A stretch of DNA of 64,000 nucleotides, taken from assembly GCA_017502865.1 (NCBI GenBank), contig JAFVUD010000002.1, positions 62,001-126,000 on the forward strand. Reading direction: 5' to 3'. The notes beneath the pieces are model-generated. The model did no database searches, had not been told where the DNA came from, and saw only the letters and a list, made by a program, of their open reading frames with translations. The position numbers were made by a program, and so were the translations under genes. This stretch comes from Alphaproteobacteria bacterium (GTDB lineage: Bacteria > Pseudomonadota > Alphaproteobacteria > Rs-D84). Positions within the stretch are counted from its first letter, which is position 1. Every line of letters begins with the position of its first letter. Below are positions 16,786-24,959 of the stretch, piece by piece.

Positions 16786-16978
16786 TATTTATCCCCCCTT
16801 TGGATTCATTTGATTTACGCAGAAAGAAAATACCACCCAACGTAAAAATAGATTGGGCCATCATGAATACGTCTGTGTCACCAACAAGATATCCGCCAAT
16901 CGCAGACAATATACCAATGCCAGATATAATGTATGTGCGGTGGCCACGCAGAAAACCACCTTTGATCAGGTTACTCAT
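16778..16978 (-). CDS. Small holin-like membrane protein
   Basis: This 66-aa protein has two hydrophobic helices (about residues 16-33 and 38-52) separated by a short GDTD turn, then a charged tail SNESKGG. Size, topology and the position directly after a peptidoglycan hydrolase gene suggest a class II holin, which would release the hydrolase across the inner membrane. The start at 16978 is set by GGGGGTG upstream. No family is recognised. Confidence 0.6.
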   Translation of the reverse strand: MSNLIKGGFLRGHRTYIISGIGILSAIGGYLVGDTDVFMMAQSIFTLGGIFFLRKSNESKGGINNE

Positions 16979-16989
16979 TAGCACCCCCG

Positions 16990-17400
16990 TTATGTATAAA
17001 ATAAAAAGTTATCAATGTCGGCAATATAGCCACGTGATAATGCCCAATCAGGTAATATAGATGCACAATGAAATCGTGTGGCACCATATACCATGTCTGG
17101 CAGTAATCCATGCAGCATCCGTGATGCAATTCGAACGCACATTTGAAAACCACGTGTTGTTGGTTCATCGTATAACCGACAATGATTCTGGGACCCTGGG
17201 ACCAGAACATCAAAAAAATCAGGATCTGATATTATATCAGATATACTGCGATAGTTTTTTTCAGATGCGTTGGCGATGGTTGATGCGACTGCTTCGACCA
17301 ATGGCAATGATGTTGCACCAGTTTGTGCGTATATTACACGTGCAACACTGTATGCCAATTTCATAGATGCATCTGGATTCTTTATCAACACAAAATGCAT
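16990..17400 (-). CDS. SleB-type cell wall hydrolase
   Basis: This 136-aa protein carries the C-terminal signature of SleB/CwlJ hydrolases: GATRFHCASILPDWA followed by DIDNFLFYT. An N-terminal helical part includes VARVIYAQTG and LPLVEAVAS, where this family has its catalytic Glu. Such enzymes cut peptidoglycan and serve as endolysins in alphaproteobacterial phages and gene transfer agents. The start at 17400 is chosen because GGGGGGATA precedes it; the longer frame to 17529 runs through the leader terminators. It is the first gene of the leftward virion operon. Confidence 0.7.
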   Translation of the reverse strand: MHFVLIKNPDASMKLAYSVARVIYAQTGATSLPLVEAVASTIANASEKNYRSISDIISDPDFFDVLVPGSQNHCRLYDEPTTRGFQMCVRIASRMLHGLLPDMVYGATRFHCASILPDWALSRGYIADIDNFLFYT

Positions 17401-17423
17401 TATCCCCCCCACTGAATTTTTAT

Positions 17424-17454
17424 AAAATAAAAACCCACGCAGTAATGCATGGGT
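17424..17454 (-). terminator. Leader terminator 2 of the virion operon
   Basis: ACCCATGCA-TTAC-TGCGTGGGT (nine pairs, one G-T) is followed by TTTTATTTT on the minus strand. It lies about 25 bases upstream of the hydrolase ATG. Confidence 0.75.
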
Positions 17455-17465
17455 CGATTTGAAAC

Positions 17466-17492
17466 AAAAAAAATCCCCAACAGATGTTGTGG
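17466..17492 (-). terminator. Leader terminator 1 of the virion operon
   Basis: CCACAACA and TGTTGGGG pair (one mismatch) and are followed by eight Ts on the minus strand. It begins about 20 bases after the predicted transcription start of the late promoter. Confidence 0.7.
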
Positions 17493-17519
17493 ATAGAATT
17501 TCCCTTGGTGAATAATGGT

Positions 17520-17548
17520 ATAATATCACATTTTTGATAAAAAGTCAA
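17520..17548 (-). promoter_or_regulatory. Strong sigma-70 promoter of the virion operon
   Basis: On the minus strand, TTGACT (17543-17548) and TATTAT (17520-17525) are exactly 17 bases apart, with five of six consensus bases in each box. Transcription would start near 17513 and meet two intrinsic terminators before the first gene. Confidence 0.75.
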
Positions 17549-17582
17549 GGGTGTTTTTTGAATACCACGGATTCTGTGGTTT

Positions 17583-18263
17583 TTACATCGTTATTTCATC
17601 ACCATACACCAATAAATAACGTGTACCACGACGCAATATTAATGCACCATTTTCATTTAAACCAATCAATGTTGCAGGTTCACCGTGATATTTTACATCT
17701 TTGTTCAGGCCGATTGCCAATGACAACCAACGTTCACGAACAACTGAAAAGTCTGTACGACGCCAATAATCCAGTTTTCGCATCAGCACAGACATAACAG
17801 ATGTCGGTGTTGCAGACGTATAATTTGCCAATTTTGTTGTTTTATATTCGGGTACCGTTGGGTTTGAATTTATATTTATACCAATTCCAACAATTACGAA
17901 TTGGCCCGAATATTCGATTAAAATCCCGGCAATCTTTTTACCATCGACCAGGATATCATTTGGCCATTTAATCTGGGGGGTGATGCCAAAACCAACCAAC
18001 GTTTCGGCCACGGCGACCGCAACTGCATACGACAGGCGTGTATCACGTTCGGCATCTTGGTAAATAAAACTGGCATACAGGTTGCCATGGTGCGAAACCC
18101 ATTTGCGGCGATGGCGGCCACGGCCGGCAGACTGGGCATTTGCGACGACAACCGTTCGATGCGTGGCGTTGGCGGTGGCAATTAAATCATGCGCCCAATC
18201 TTGGGTGCTGGGGATTTTATCAAAAGAAAATACCCTATATCCCGCCAAGTGTGTAAATCCCAT
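17583..18263 (-). CDS. birA: Biotin-protein ligase BirA (without DNA-binding domain)
   Basis: BirA activates biotin as biotinyl-AMP and attaches it to the acetyl-CoA carboxylase carrier protein. The 226 aa show the biotin loop SAGRGRHRRKW, the KWPNDILVDGKKIAGIL signature, and a C-terminal SH3-like cap. There is no N-terminal winged helix, so this is the monofunctional, non-repressor type. The ATG at 18263 overlaps the upstream regulator gene by 29 bases; a longer frame to 18362 would add unrelated residues. It borders the virion cluster on the right. Confidence 0.93.
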   Translation of the reverse strand: MGFTHLAGYRVFSFDKIPSTQDWAHDLIATANATHRTVVVANAQSAGRGRHRRKWVSHHGNLYASFIYQDAERDTRLSYAVAVAVAETLVGFGITPQIKWPNDILVDGKKIAGILIEYSGQFVIVGIGININSNPTVPEYKTTKLANYTSATPTSVMSVLMRKLDYWRRTDFSVVRERWLSLAIGLNKDVKYHGEPATLIGLNENGALILRRGTRYLLVYGDEITM

Positions 18264-18654
18264 TTTTATTGATGATAAAATCACGCCCATAAACCTTGCG
18301 CAGGTTATAAATGGCGGTATCAACAGTGTGGGTTGATGTGTCCGCTGCATACCCCAGGGCATTTTTCAATTGGGGCGATGTCATGCCGCCACTTTTGTAT
18401 AACGCAACTACTATCTGGGTCTGCAAACGGGGCAAAGACACAGGCCGCCCAAAAACACGGGTAATTATGCCGGAATTATCCGCCGCAGCCAATAATAATG
18501 AACGCAACTGCAACATATTTACAGGACACGGAATATCCATATCGTCCATATTCAAATCGGTGGCGGATGGTGCGTCAACAACCGTTGCGTTCAAATCGGT
18601 CAATATTTGACGCCAAATCTGGTCAGAAGTATATATTCTTAATCCGGTTAGCAT
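18235..18654 (-). CDS. OmpR-type winged-helix protein with a short N-terminal region
   Basis: The last 75 of 139 residues form an OmpR/PhoB-like winged helix (LTPxEx-like start RPVSLPRLQTQIV, then TVDTAIYNLRKVYG and the wing NGIYTLGG). The first 60 residues are too short and lack the phospho-Asp of a receiver domain. It is therefore an orphan or atypical regulator. It overlaps birA, so the two are coupled. The target is unknown. Confidence 0.7.
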   Translation of the reverse strand: MLTGLRIYTSDQIWRQILTDLNATVVDAPSATDLNMDDMDIPCPVNMLQLRSLLLAAADNSGIITRVFGRPVSLPRLQTQIVVALYKSGGMTSPQLKNALGYAADTSTHTVDTAIYNLRKVYGRDFIINKNGIYTLGGI

Positions 18655-18755
18655 ATTTATAAATGTAATCTATATGGGAACAGATGTCCAATAAAAAACC
18701 ACAATGGTCATTCATTGTGGTTCAAGACATAAAAAAGACCCATATCCCCATGCTG

Positions 18756-19001
18756 CTAGCGTTCGGTGGTGTCGCCGACCTCGATAAACTTGGTAAAATC
18801 TTGGATTTTGGCACCAGTGGATGCCAGTATTTTGGAAATACTGTTCGTAGAAGGCCAACGGGGTTGCCCTTCTTTGGACCAACGTTTGCTTTTGTTAAAG
18901 GTTGTTGGGTCCAAACCACTGCATTTTGCCAGCCCAGAACAAGACATTCCGTGTTCGGTCGCAAAGCGTTCAATCGCACGCCATACATCATCGTGGGTCA
19001 T
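18756..19001 (-). CDS. CI-like HTH protein lacking the S24 peptidase domain
   Basis: This 81-aa protein is the N-terminal DNA-binding part of the alphaproteobacterial CI/S24 repressor family: HDDVWRAIERFA, then the HTH CSGLAKCSGLDPTTFNKSKR and PRWPSTNSISKILASTG. Full-length members continue for about 130 residues with a LexA-like peptidase, which is missing here. An AAGGAGAG site fixes the start at 19001; the longer frame to 19094 lacks one. The same family starts again at 63871. It may be a truncated prophage repressor or a small antagonist of one. Confidence 0.75.
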   Translation of the reverse strand: MTHDDVWRAIERFATEHGMSCSGLAKCSGLDPTTFNKSKRWSKEGQPRWPSTNSISKILASTGAKIQDFTKFIEVGDTTER

Positions 19002-19138
19002 TTTTCTCTCCTTAGGTCTAGATGCCAAAGCCGCTGTGACCGTGGCACAGATAGATTTTATTCCATATATGGCTGAATTCACAAGCAGTTCCATTTCCTA
19101 GTAAAATCCGCCTAAGAAAAATTATACAAAAAATTTTT

Positions 19139-19179
19139 TTGACAAAGCACTTGACAAATAGAATAAAATGTATTACATT
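19139..19179 (+). promoter_or_regulatory. Promoter region with tandem TTGACA boxes for the candidate small RNA
   Basis: TTGACA occurs at 19139-19144 and at 19151-19156. The second is followed after 17 bases by TACATT (19174-19179). The 12-base repeat of TTGACAAA could also be an operator for the divergent HTH gene. Confidence 0.5.
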
Positions 19180-19185
19180 ACGATT

Positions 19186-19374
19186 CGTCAAAGGGACAAA
19201 ACCCGATGACCAGATGTGAAAACATCTGTGGGATCCAGAGATTCAGACTCCCTCCTACATTCTCTCTCCTCTGGACCTGGATCCCAAACCAAGTTTAGAA
19301 TGCCCAATTTCTTTTTCTCCTTTCCTTCCTTTCGGGGCATTCGGAAATACCGCCGGAAACGGCGGTGTTTTTTT
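19186..19374 (+). ncRNA. Candidate structured small RNA with pyrimidine-rich loops
   Basis: About 190 bases between a sigma-70 promoter and a strong terminator contain no plausible gene but several nested helices. CAGATG pairs with CATCTG around TGAAAA. GGGATCCAG pairs with CTGGATCCC, with CAGAG/CTCTG inside. GAATGCCC pairs with GGGCATTC, and the terminator stem closes on a GAAA loop. Two loops are almost pure C/U and contain anti-Shine-Dalgarno motifs (CCTCC, TCTCTCCTC), as in alphaproteobacterial trans-acting sRNAs. I do not recognise it as 6S, SRP, tmRNA or RNase P RNA. Transcription start and function are inferred. Confidence 0.6.
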
Positions 19375-19375
19375 A
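19349..19375 (+). terminator. Terminator of the candidate small RNA
   Basis: ACCGCCG-GAAA-CGGCGGT is followed by GTTTTTTT. It has a seven-pair stem with a stable tetraloop. Confidence 0.85.
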
Positions 19376-19390
19376 TTTCATATATCCTGA

Positions 19391-20314
19391 TTATTTTTCA
19401 AATACAGAAAAGATTTCCCAGTGGGCACTGCCGGTGAATTGATCGACCGGTACCAGGGATGTGGTTTTATAACCGCCCTGCTCTAGTACACTTTTGTCAC
19501 GCATAAAGGTTTGGGGATTGCATGAAACATAGATTATACGGGGAACATCGCTTTTTACCAATTCACGACACTGGGCCAATGCACCGGCACGTGGCGGGTC
19601 CATTACAACGCAATCATATTGGCGTAGCATGCCAACCGTCAGTGGATTTTTGAACAAATCACGTTTGACACCGGTGCCAACAATATCAAATCCGTCTGCG
19701 TTCAGGGCAAATGTAAAATTCCCCAGTCCACAGAACAAATCGGCCACACGTTTGGCCCCAGTGGCGGCATTTACCACCATTTCACGCAGTGCATCTGCAC
19801 CGGCGTTGCCGGGTTGCAGAAATGCGTTTGATGGGTATTCAACCGTTTTATCGCCAAAGCGTACCAATGGCATTGTGGTCTGTTTAATTGTGCGGTTGTT
19901 CCATGTAATACGGATTGCAGGCAATTTAACCGCTGCATCACGAAATTCGGGGGTAAAGTATGGTACCGATGAAGTAATTGCAATATCTAGGCCGTTTTCA
20001 CATGCGGTTATCAGGCATGAGCCACTGCCCGCCCATGGCAGCGATGCAACCAATGGCAGTATTTTATTTATTTCCGGCACCAGGTTTGGGCAATTACGTA
20101 CAGGCACTATATTTTTCGTGCGGTTTTCAAACAGTCCAAATGCGGGGCCTGCGAAACAAAAATCTGCACGGCGACGTGTGCCGGCCGGCACCCAGACAGG
20201 GTCGGCGGTGGTTGGAATATCACGCAATTCCAGGATTTTTTTATCGCAATAGTCGGGGGCGGCAAAATCATATTTGCAACCGCCACACCGACCAAAAAAC
20301 GGACATTTATTCAT
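19391..20314 (-). CDS. RNA (uracil-5-)-methyltransferase, RlmC/RlmD-type
   Basis: This 307-aa SAM-dependent enzyme is of the TrmA/RlmCD family, which makes 5-methyluridine in rRNA or tRNA. Iron-sulfur-type cysteines open the protein (CPFFGRCGGC and a later YCDKK). The AdoMet motif ADLFCGLGNFTFAL and DPPRAGAL follow, and the catalytic Cys is in IYVSCNPQTF near residue 255. It lacks a TRAM domain and is shorter than RlmD (about 430 aa), closer to the RlmC size. Exact rRNA target is not readable from sequence. Confidence 0.85.
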   Translation of the reverse strand: MNKCPFFGRCGGCKYDFAAPDYCDKKILELRDIPTTADPVWVPAGTRRRADFCFAGPAFGLFENRTKNIVPVRNCPNLVPEINKILPLVASLPWAGSGSCLITACENGLDIAITSSVPYFTPEFRDAAVKLPAIRITWNNRTIKQTTMPLVRFGDKTVEYPSNAFLQPGNAGADALREMVVNAATGAKRVADLFCGLGNFTFALNADGFDIVGTGVKRDLFKNPLTVGMLRQYDCVVMDPPRAGALAQCRELVKSDVPRIIYVSCNPQTFMRDKSVLEQGGYKTTSLVPVDQFTGSAHWEIFSVFEK

Positions 20315-20322
20315 TGCTGTAA

Positions 20323-20970
20323 TTAGAAATTCACACGAACACCGGCACGGAATTGGTGGGCCGATGCATTAAATCCATCGATGATATCGTTTTTAGGACC
20401 GAACATATAGACATAGCGGTAGCCAAAATCGATTGTAAAGTATTCGCCAAATTCAACCGCAACACCCGCCAGGGCCGCAGCAACAGGGCTGATTTTATCA
20501 TCCAGATTGGCATCATCCGATGAATTCCAGGACAAACCGGCACCAACACCAACGTATGGGACCAGCATCTGTTCACGGAATGGACGGTACAGGTTGCCAA
20601 TGCGGGCATCAACAATTGCGTTTACAAATGCAGTATCGCCTGTGAATGACAATTCGTTCCATTTGGCATCGGTGCGGGCATAGTTCGCTTCGATACGGAA
20701 TGTGTCTGTGATACGGATACCGGCGACCGCTTCGAACCCAGATGTGTTTTTGCCGTTAATGGTCAGCACATCATCAGCGGCGTTTTGCCACATAGAATAG
20801 TTATAACCACCACCCACATAAAAGCGGTGAACACGGGCCAATGCCGATGAATCTTCGCCGGTTGGGGTTTCAGGTGCAGGCAGACGAACCTGTTCTACAC
20901 GGTATGGAATCGCAGCGTTCGCCATCATTGGCATTAAACACAGTGCAGTTAATAAAATCTTTGCTTTCAT
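20323..20970 (-). CDS. Outer-membrane beta-barrel protein
   Basis: This 215-aa protein has a signal peptide (MKAKILLTALCLMPMMANA) and a small OmpA/OMP_b-brl-type barrel with alternating strands (RVHRFYVGGGYNYSMW, DTFRIEANYARTDAKW). The C-terminal strand FRAGVRVNF ends in Phe, the BAM recognition signal. The start at 20970 follows GGGGGATAAA. It is the second gene of a two-gene operon with another barrel protein, 11 bases after it. Function is unknown; homologues in host-associated alphaproteobacteria are surface antigens. Confidence 0.8.
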   Translation of the reverse strand: MKAKILLTALCLMPMMANAAIPYRVEQVRLPAPETPTGEDSSALARVHRFYVGGGYNYSMWQNAADDVLTINGKNTSGFEAVAGIRITDTFRIEANYARTDAKWNELSFTGDTAFVNAIVDARIGNLYRPFREQMLVPYVGVGAGLSWNSSDDANLDDKISPVAAALAGVAVEFGEYFTIDFGYRYVYMFGPKNDIIDGFNASAHQFRAGVRVNF

Positions 20971-20981
20971 TTTATCCCCCA

Positions 20982-21752
20982 TCAGAAATTCACACGGAAT
21001 GCAGCCATAATATTGCTGATGTTATCAACACCGCCGGCACGAACATCCCAGCCAAAGCCACGACCAATCATCATTTGATACTGGTAATAAATATCCAGAC
21101 CAATTAAATCGTTAAACATTACATTGAAACCCAACACGGCACGTGGGGCCGCAATTACAAAACCATCTGCACCATTGGCACCGGCGAATTCATATTGACC
21201 AAATGCGGCCCCCAATCCCATAAATGGAACGAATGTACGACGGTGGGTTATGTCGCCCATCTGGACATAGCGGCGGGCAAAGTCAAAATACAACATACCG
21301 CCAACGGTGTGATATGTTGCAAATTTATCGTCCAGGTCAGAAAATTTGAATTCTGCCATCTGGAAATCCAGTTCGGTACGAACATACGACGACAGGTTCC
21401 ATCCCAAACCAAGTTGGACTGTGTATGAACCAGATGCGTCATATTCTGCGCCATCAAACATTGCAGAATCGGTGGCAAATCCCAGATTTAGCCCACCACC
21501 CATACGGACATATTTTGTCGTTGGGATATACATTTGTGTATCGGTTGTGTCAACGGCGTCAACGGTCTGGTACACTTCCAGTCCCAGGGCACCTGGTGCC
21601 GCATCGACTGTGCGTTCGGCAATAATTGGTGCAGACACCATGTCTACGCCTGTTTTAACTTCGGCCAACCAGTCGCCATTATCAAACGCACCAAACGCAG
21701 TGCCAGATACAGCCATCATAGTCGCCGCCAAGATATAAGATGTTTTTTTCAT
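20982..21752 (-). CDS. Outer-membrane beta-barrel protein
   Basis: This 256-aa protein has a signal peptide (MKKTSYILAATMMAVSGTAFG) and barrel strands such as VRMGGGLNLGFATD and YTVQLGLGWNLSSYVRTEL. It ends with IMAAFRVNF, whose final Phe marks it for the outer membrane. The upstream extension to 21836 has no signal and is not used. It is the first gene of the pair with 20323-20970 and probably arose with it by duplication. Confidence 0.8.
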   Translation of the reverse strand: MKKTSYILAATMMAVSGTAFGAFDNGDWLAEVKTGVDMVSAPIIAERTVDAAPGALGLEVYQTVDAVDTTDTQMYIPTTKYVRMGGGLNLGFATDSAMFDGAEYDASGSYTVQLGLGWNLSSYVRTELDFQMAEFKFSDLDDKFATYHTVGGMLYFDFARRYVQMGDITHRRTFVPFMGLGAAFGQYEFAGANGADGFVIAAPRAVLGFNVMFNDLIGLDIYYQYQMMIGRGFGWDVRAGGVDNISNIMAAFRVNF

Positions 21753-21807
21753 TTGTTCATACCCACAATAAATATACTTTATATAAAATTTTAACACAAA
21801 TTGAAAC

Positions 21808-21836
21808 TTGATTCCAGTGTCATTTATGCGTACCAT
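21808..21836 (+). promoter_or_regulatory. Promoter of lpxI
   Basis: TTGATT (21808-21813) and TACCAT (21831-21836) are 17 bases apart. The start would fall at or next to the ATG at 21844, giving a leaderless mRNA. Confidence 0.5.
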
Positions 21837-21843
21837 TAGTTAT

Positions 21844-22668
21844 ATGAAACAAGATAACGATAAAAAAATTGCATTAGTTGCAGGGGCATTAGACCTGCCG
21901 TTCTTTACACGTGATGCGTTACGGCGTGCGGGTTGGGACGTATTTATTGTTGGATTAAAAAATTTCTGTAATCCAGAATTAAAGCCAGATATGGTTGTGC
22001 GGTTGGGGAATGCAGGACGTGCAATCCGTGAATTCAAAAGACGGGGAATAAAAAAATTAACCTTTGTCGGGGCGTTGGGGCACCCGAATTTATCCGACAT
22101 TCGACCAGACTGGTGGACATTTTGGACACTGATTAAAATTATGAAAAATCAACGGGGGTATGATTCTATGGCAGTTGCACTGAACAGCGATCTGGAAAAA
22201 CAGGGTTTTGAAATTGTTGCAGCACAGGATTTGGCACCAGAATTGGCATTTGAAACGGCCGGTGTCCAGACCAAGGCTAAACCCACCGCCACAGATAAAA
22301 AGAATATAGAACGTGCGATAGAGGTATCACATACCATCGGTGCCGCAGACATTGGTGCATCGGTTGTTGTGGACAAGCAGGTTATTGCGGTCGAAGCCGC
22401 CGAAGGTACCGCCCGCATGCTGAATCGTGTTGTTGAAATGCGTGCGAACCACAAACGCAAAAGTGGTGTATTTGCAAAAATGACCAAACCGGGCCAGGAT
22501 TTGCGTATTGATATCCCAGCCATTGGGGTTGATACCGTCAATGCGGTTGCAGATGCAAATCTGCGTGGGATTGTTGTGAACACAAAAACATGCTTTGTCG
22601 TGAATAAGCCGGCTGTGATAAAACAGGCGGACAAGCGTGGTATTTTCATTATGGCGATTGACGAATAA
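21844..22668 (+). CDS. lpxI: UDP-2,3-diacylglucosamine pyrophosphatase LpxI
   Basis: LpxI hydrolyses UDP-2,3-diacylglucosamine to lipid X in lipid A synthesis, replacing LpxH in most alphaproteobacteria. The 274 aa show the N-terminal ALVAGALDLPFFT, FVGALGHPNLSDIRPDWW, and the catalytic C-terminal domain with DIGASVVVDKQVIAVEAAEGT and DIPAIGVDTV. The start at 21844 fits the promoter; an upstream ATG at 21808 lies inside the -35 box. The gene implies that this organism makes lipid A. Confidence 0.93.
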   Translation: MKQDNDKKIALVAGALDLPFFTRDALRRAGWDVFIVGLKNFCNPELKPDMVVRLGNAGRAIREFKRRGIKKLTFVGALGHPNLSDIRPDWWTFWTLIKIMKNQRGYDSMAVALNSDLEKQGFEIVAAQDLAPELAFETAGVQTKAKPTATDKKNIERAIEVSHTIGAADIGASVVVDKQVIAVEAAEGTARMLNRVVEMRANHKRKSGVFAKMTKPGQDLRIDIPAIGVDTVNAVADANLRGIVVNTKTCFVVNKPAVIKQADKRGIFIMAIDE

Positions 22669-22699
22669 AAAAAGAATCCCCAAATGGGGATTTTTTTTA
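22669..22699. terminator. Bidirectional terminator between lpxI and priA
   Basis: AATCCCC-AAAT-GGGGATT with T/A tracts on both sides separates two converging genes. Confidence 0.85.
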
Positions 22700-24889
22700 C
22701 ATAAAGTTTATTGGATTCACGTCTATTTTAATGCGGATGTTGACGGGTTGTTTAACCTTGGCCAGCCAATGGGATACAACCGGTTGCAGATTTGCATGTT
22801 GGCCACCGGCCACCAAAAAACGCATGCGGTACCATGAACGCACCTGGTAAATCTGGGCGGCGATGGGGCCCATTATTTTTGCACCGGTCAAAGACGGGGC
22901 CGCCGCAGACAATTCCGCACAAAAACGTTGCAGGACAGATTCTTTTTCACCTTCGACAATGATGGCAATTAATTGACCGTACGGGGGCATTTGTGCCATA
23001 CGGCGTGATGCCATGTCGGTTGACATGAAATCATCACGATTGCCAGCGCAAATTGCAGTTAACACCGGATGTTCGGGTTGATATGTCTGCATCAAGACAC
23101 GACCGGGAATTTCACCACGACCGGCACGGCCGGCGACCTGGAATAATTGTTGGAATGTATGTTCGGCAGCACGAAAATCTGTGCCAAACAATCCCATATC
23201 TGCATCAACCACACCAACCAGTGTCAGGTTTGGAAAGTGATGACCCTTGGCCAGGATTTGGGTGCCGATGACAACATCTATTGCGCCGTTTTCCATTTTG
23301 TGAACCAAACGTTCCAGCGATTGACGGGACAGTATTGTATCACTGGACACCAATGCCGTGCGGGCAGATGGGAATTTTGCAATGACTTCTTCTTGAATTT
23401 TTTCCAGGCCCACGCCACGCATTGAAACCGCTGTATCACACAACGGGCAATTTTTTGGCAATGGCGATGTTCGACCGCACATATGGCACAGTAATTTTCC
23501 CAACCGTTTATGATATGTCATACCAACACTGCAATCGGGACACGTTGCCGTCCAGCCACATTTTTTACACTGGACAATTGGGGCAAAACCACGGCGATTT
23601 ATAAACAGCATTGTTTGCTGGCCCAATGACAATGTTTCACGAATGGCATCGCACATTGGTGCGGACAGGTATCCGGTTTGTTCTGTATCGTTTGCAATAT
23701 ATGTTTCAGGACGGTGTTCACGCAAATCAATTGTTTCAATTTGTGGCAACTGGGCCCCACCAAATCGTGATGTTAAACGCAGATGTTTATATTTGCCATT
23801 GGACACGTTTTCCAATGTTTCGGCGGCGGGGGTGGCACTGGCCAAGACAATGGGGAAACCAGATATTTTTGCACGCAATATTGCCATATCACGGGCGTGA
23901 TAGTTTCCCATATCTTCCTGTTTATAGGAACCATCGTGTTCTTCGTCAATTACAACCAGACCCAAATCCGTCCATGGTAAAAACAGTGCACTGCGTGTGC
24001 CGACGACCATGCGGATTTTTCCATTCATTACGCCACGCCAAATTTCACGACGACGGGCAGATGTTAAATTACTGTGCCAGACAACCGGTGGTGCACCAAA
24101 GCGACGTTCAAATCGGGTCATAAACTGGGCCGTCAGGGCAATTTCAGGCATCATCAGCAGAACAGATTTGCCCGATGAATATGCACGCCAGGCGGAATCA
24201 AAATATACCTGGGTTTTACCACTGCCGGTGATGCCGTCCAGCAAATGCACGGAAAAGCCACCCGATGACAAAGATGTGCCAATGGCATCGGCGGCGGCCT
24301 GTTGTTCATTATTCAAAACAACGGTGCCAGAATCGTGATATTCGTATGAAAAATCATCATATGTTTTTTCACGGGTCGTTGCCGGCAGCAATGTTTCATT
24401 TTTTATCATTGAACGCACAACCGCAGATGACACACGTGAAATATTCTGGATATCCGATGCGGACATTGGTTCGCCATCGTTTGATGCAAACGCATCAGAC
24501 ACAGCCACACGATTATCAGTCATGCGCATTTTTGATTCTGGGTTATATGAATACAGTTGTTCCAGGCGTGGGGGTAAAAATGCATCGGGCACATTTATTA
24601 TCAATCGCAAAACAGCCCCCGGGGTCATCAATGTCCATGCAGACATTTTTTGTATCCACGCCAAATCATTTGCAGACAGGCCACGTTCATATACGCATTC
24701 GATATCTTTTATCTTTTCGGGGGCCAGGCCACTGTCCCCATAGCCATAGACCACGCCAATATATGGGCGGTTCATTACACGCACCATTACAAACGCCCCC
24801 AATTCGGCCGGCATCGTCAGGCGGTAATCGTATCCCGTGTTGACAATGTTTGGTATTAAAACTTTGACAATTGTACCAGTTGCAAACAT
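22697..24889 (-). CDS. priA: Primosomal protein N' (replication restart helicase PriA)
   Basis: PriA recognises stalled forks and reloads DnaB. The 730 aa include an N-terminal 3'-DNA-binding domain, Walker A DGITGSGKTQVYFD, the DEEHDGSYKQ box, and zinc-binding cysteines in paired CxxC motifs (CKKCGWTATCPDC and CHMCGRTSPLPKNCPLC). The TQILAKGHHFPN motif and C-terminal helicase motifs follow. It is a complete, typical protein that ends at the shared terminator. Confidence 0.96.
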   Translation of the reverse strand: MFATGTIVKVLIPNIVNTGYDYRLTMPAELGAFVMVRVMNRPYIGVVYGYGDSGLAPEKIKDIECVYERGLSANDLAWIQKMSAWTLMTPGAVLRLIINVPDAFLPPRLEQLYSYNPESKMRMTDNRVAVSDAFASNDGEPMSASDIQNISRVSSAVVRSMIKNETLLPATTREKTYDDFSYEYHDSGTVVLNNEQQAAADAIGTSLSSGGFSVHLLDGITGSGKTQVYFDSAWRAYSSGKSVLLMMPEIALTAQFMTRFERRFGAPPVVWHSNLTSARRREIWRGVMNGKIRMVVGTRSALFLPWTDLGLVVIDEEHDGSYKQEDMGNYHARDMAILRAKISGFPIVLASATPAAETLENVSNGKYKHLRLTSRFGGAQLPQIETIDLREHRPETYIANDTEQTGYLSAPMCDAIRETLSLGQQTMLFINRRGFAPIVQCKKCGWTATCPDCSVGMTYHKRLGKLLCHMCGRTSPLPKNCPLCDTAVSMRGVGLEKIQEEVIAKFPSARTALVSSDTILSRQSLERLVHKMENGAIDVVIGTQILAKGHHFPNLTLVGVVDADMGLFGTDFRAAEHTFQQLFQVAGRAGRGEIPGRVLMQTYQPEHPVLTAICAGNRDDFMSTDMASRRMAQMPPYGQLIAIIVEGEKESVLQRFCAELSAAAPSLTGAKIMGPIAAQIYQVRSWYRMRFLVAGGQHANLQPVVSHWLAKVKQPVNIRIKIDVNPINFM

Positions 24890-24959
24890 ACCGATAAAAT
24901 ACTTGTTTTTTTTCTTTTTTTCAATACCATTATTTACAATCGGTTAAAGAGAATATTTT

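Noticed and set aside
19186..19374. 6S, SRP, tmRNA or RNase P RNA
   Set aside because: The length suits 6S, but I cannot find the open central bulge or the conserved motifs of any of these RNAs.
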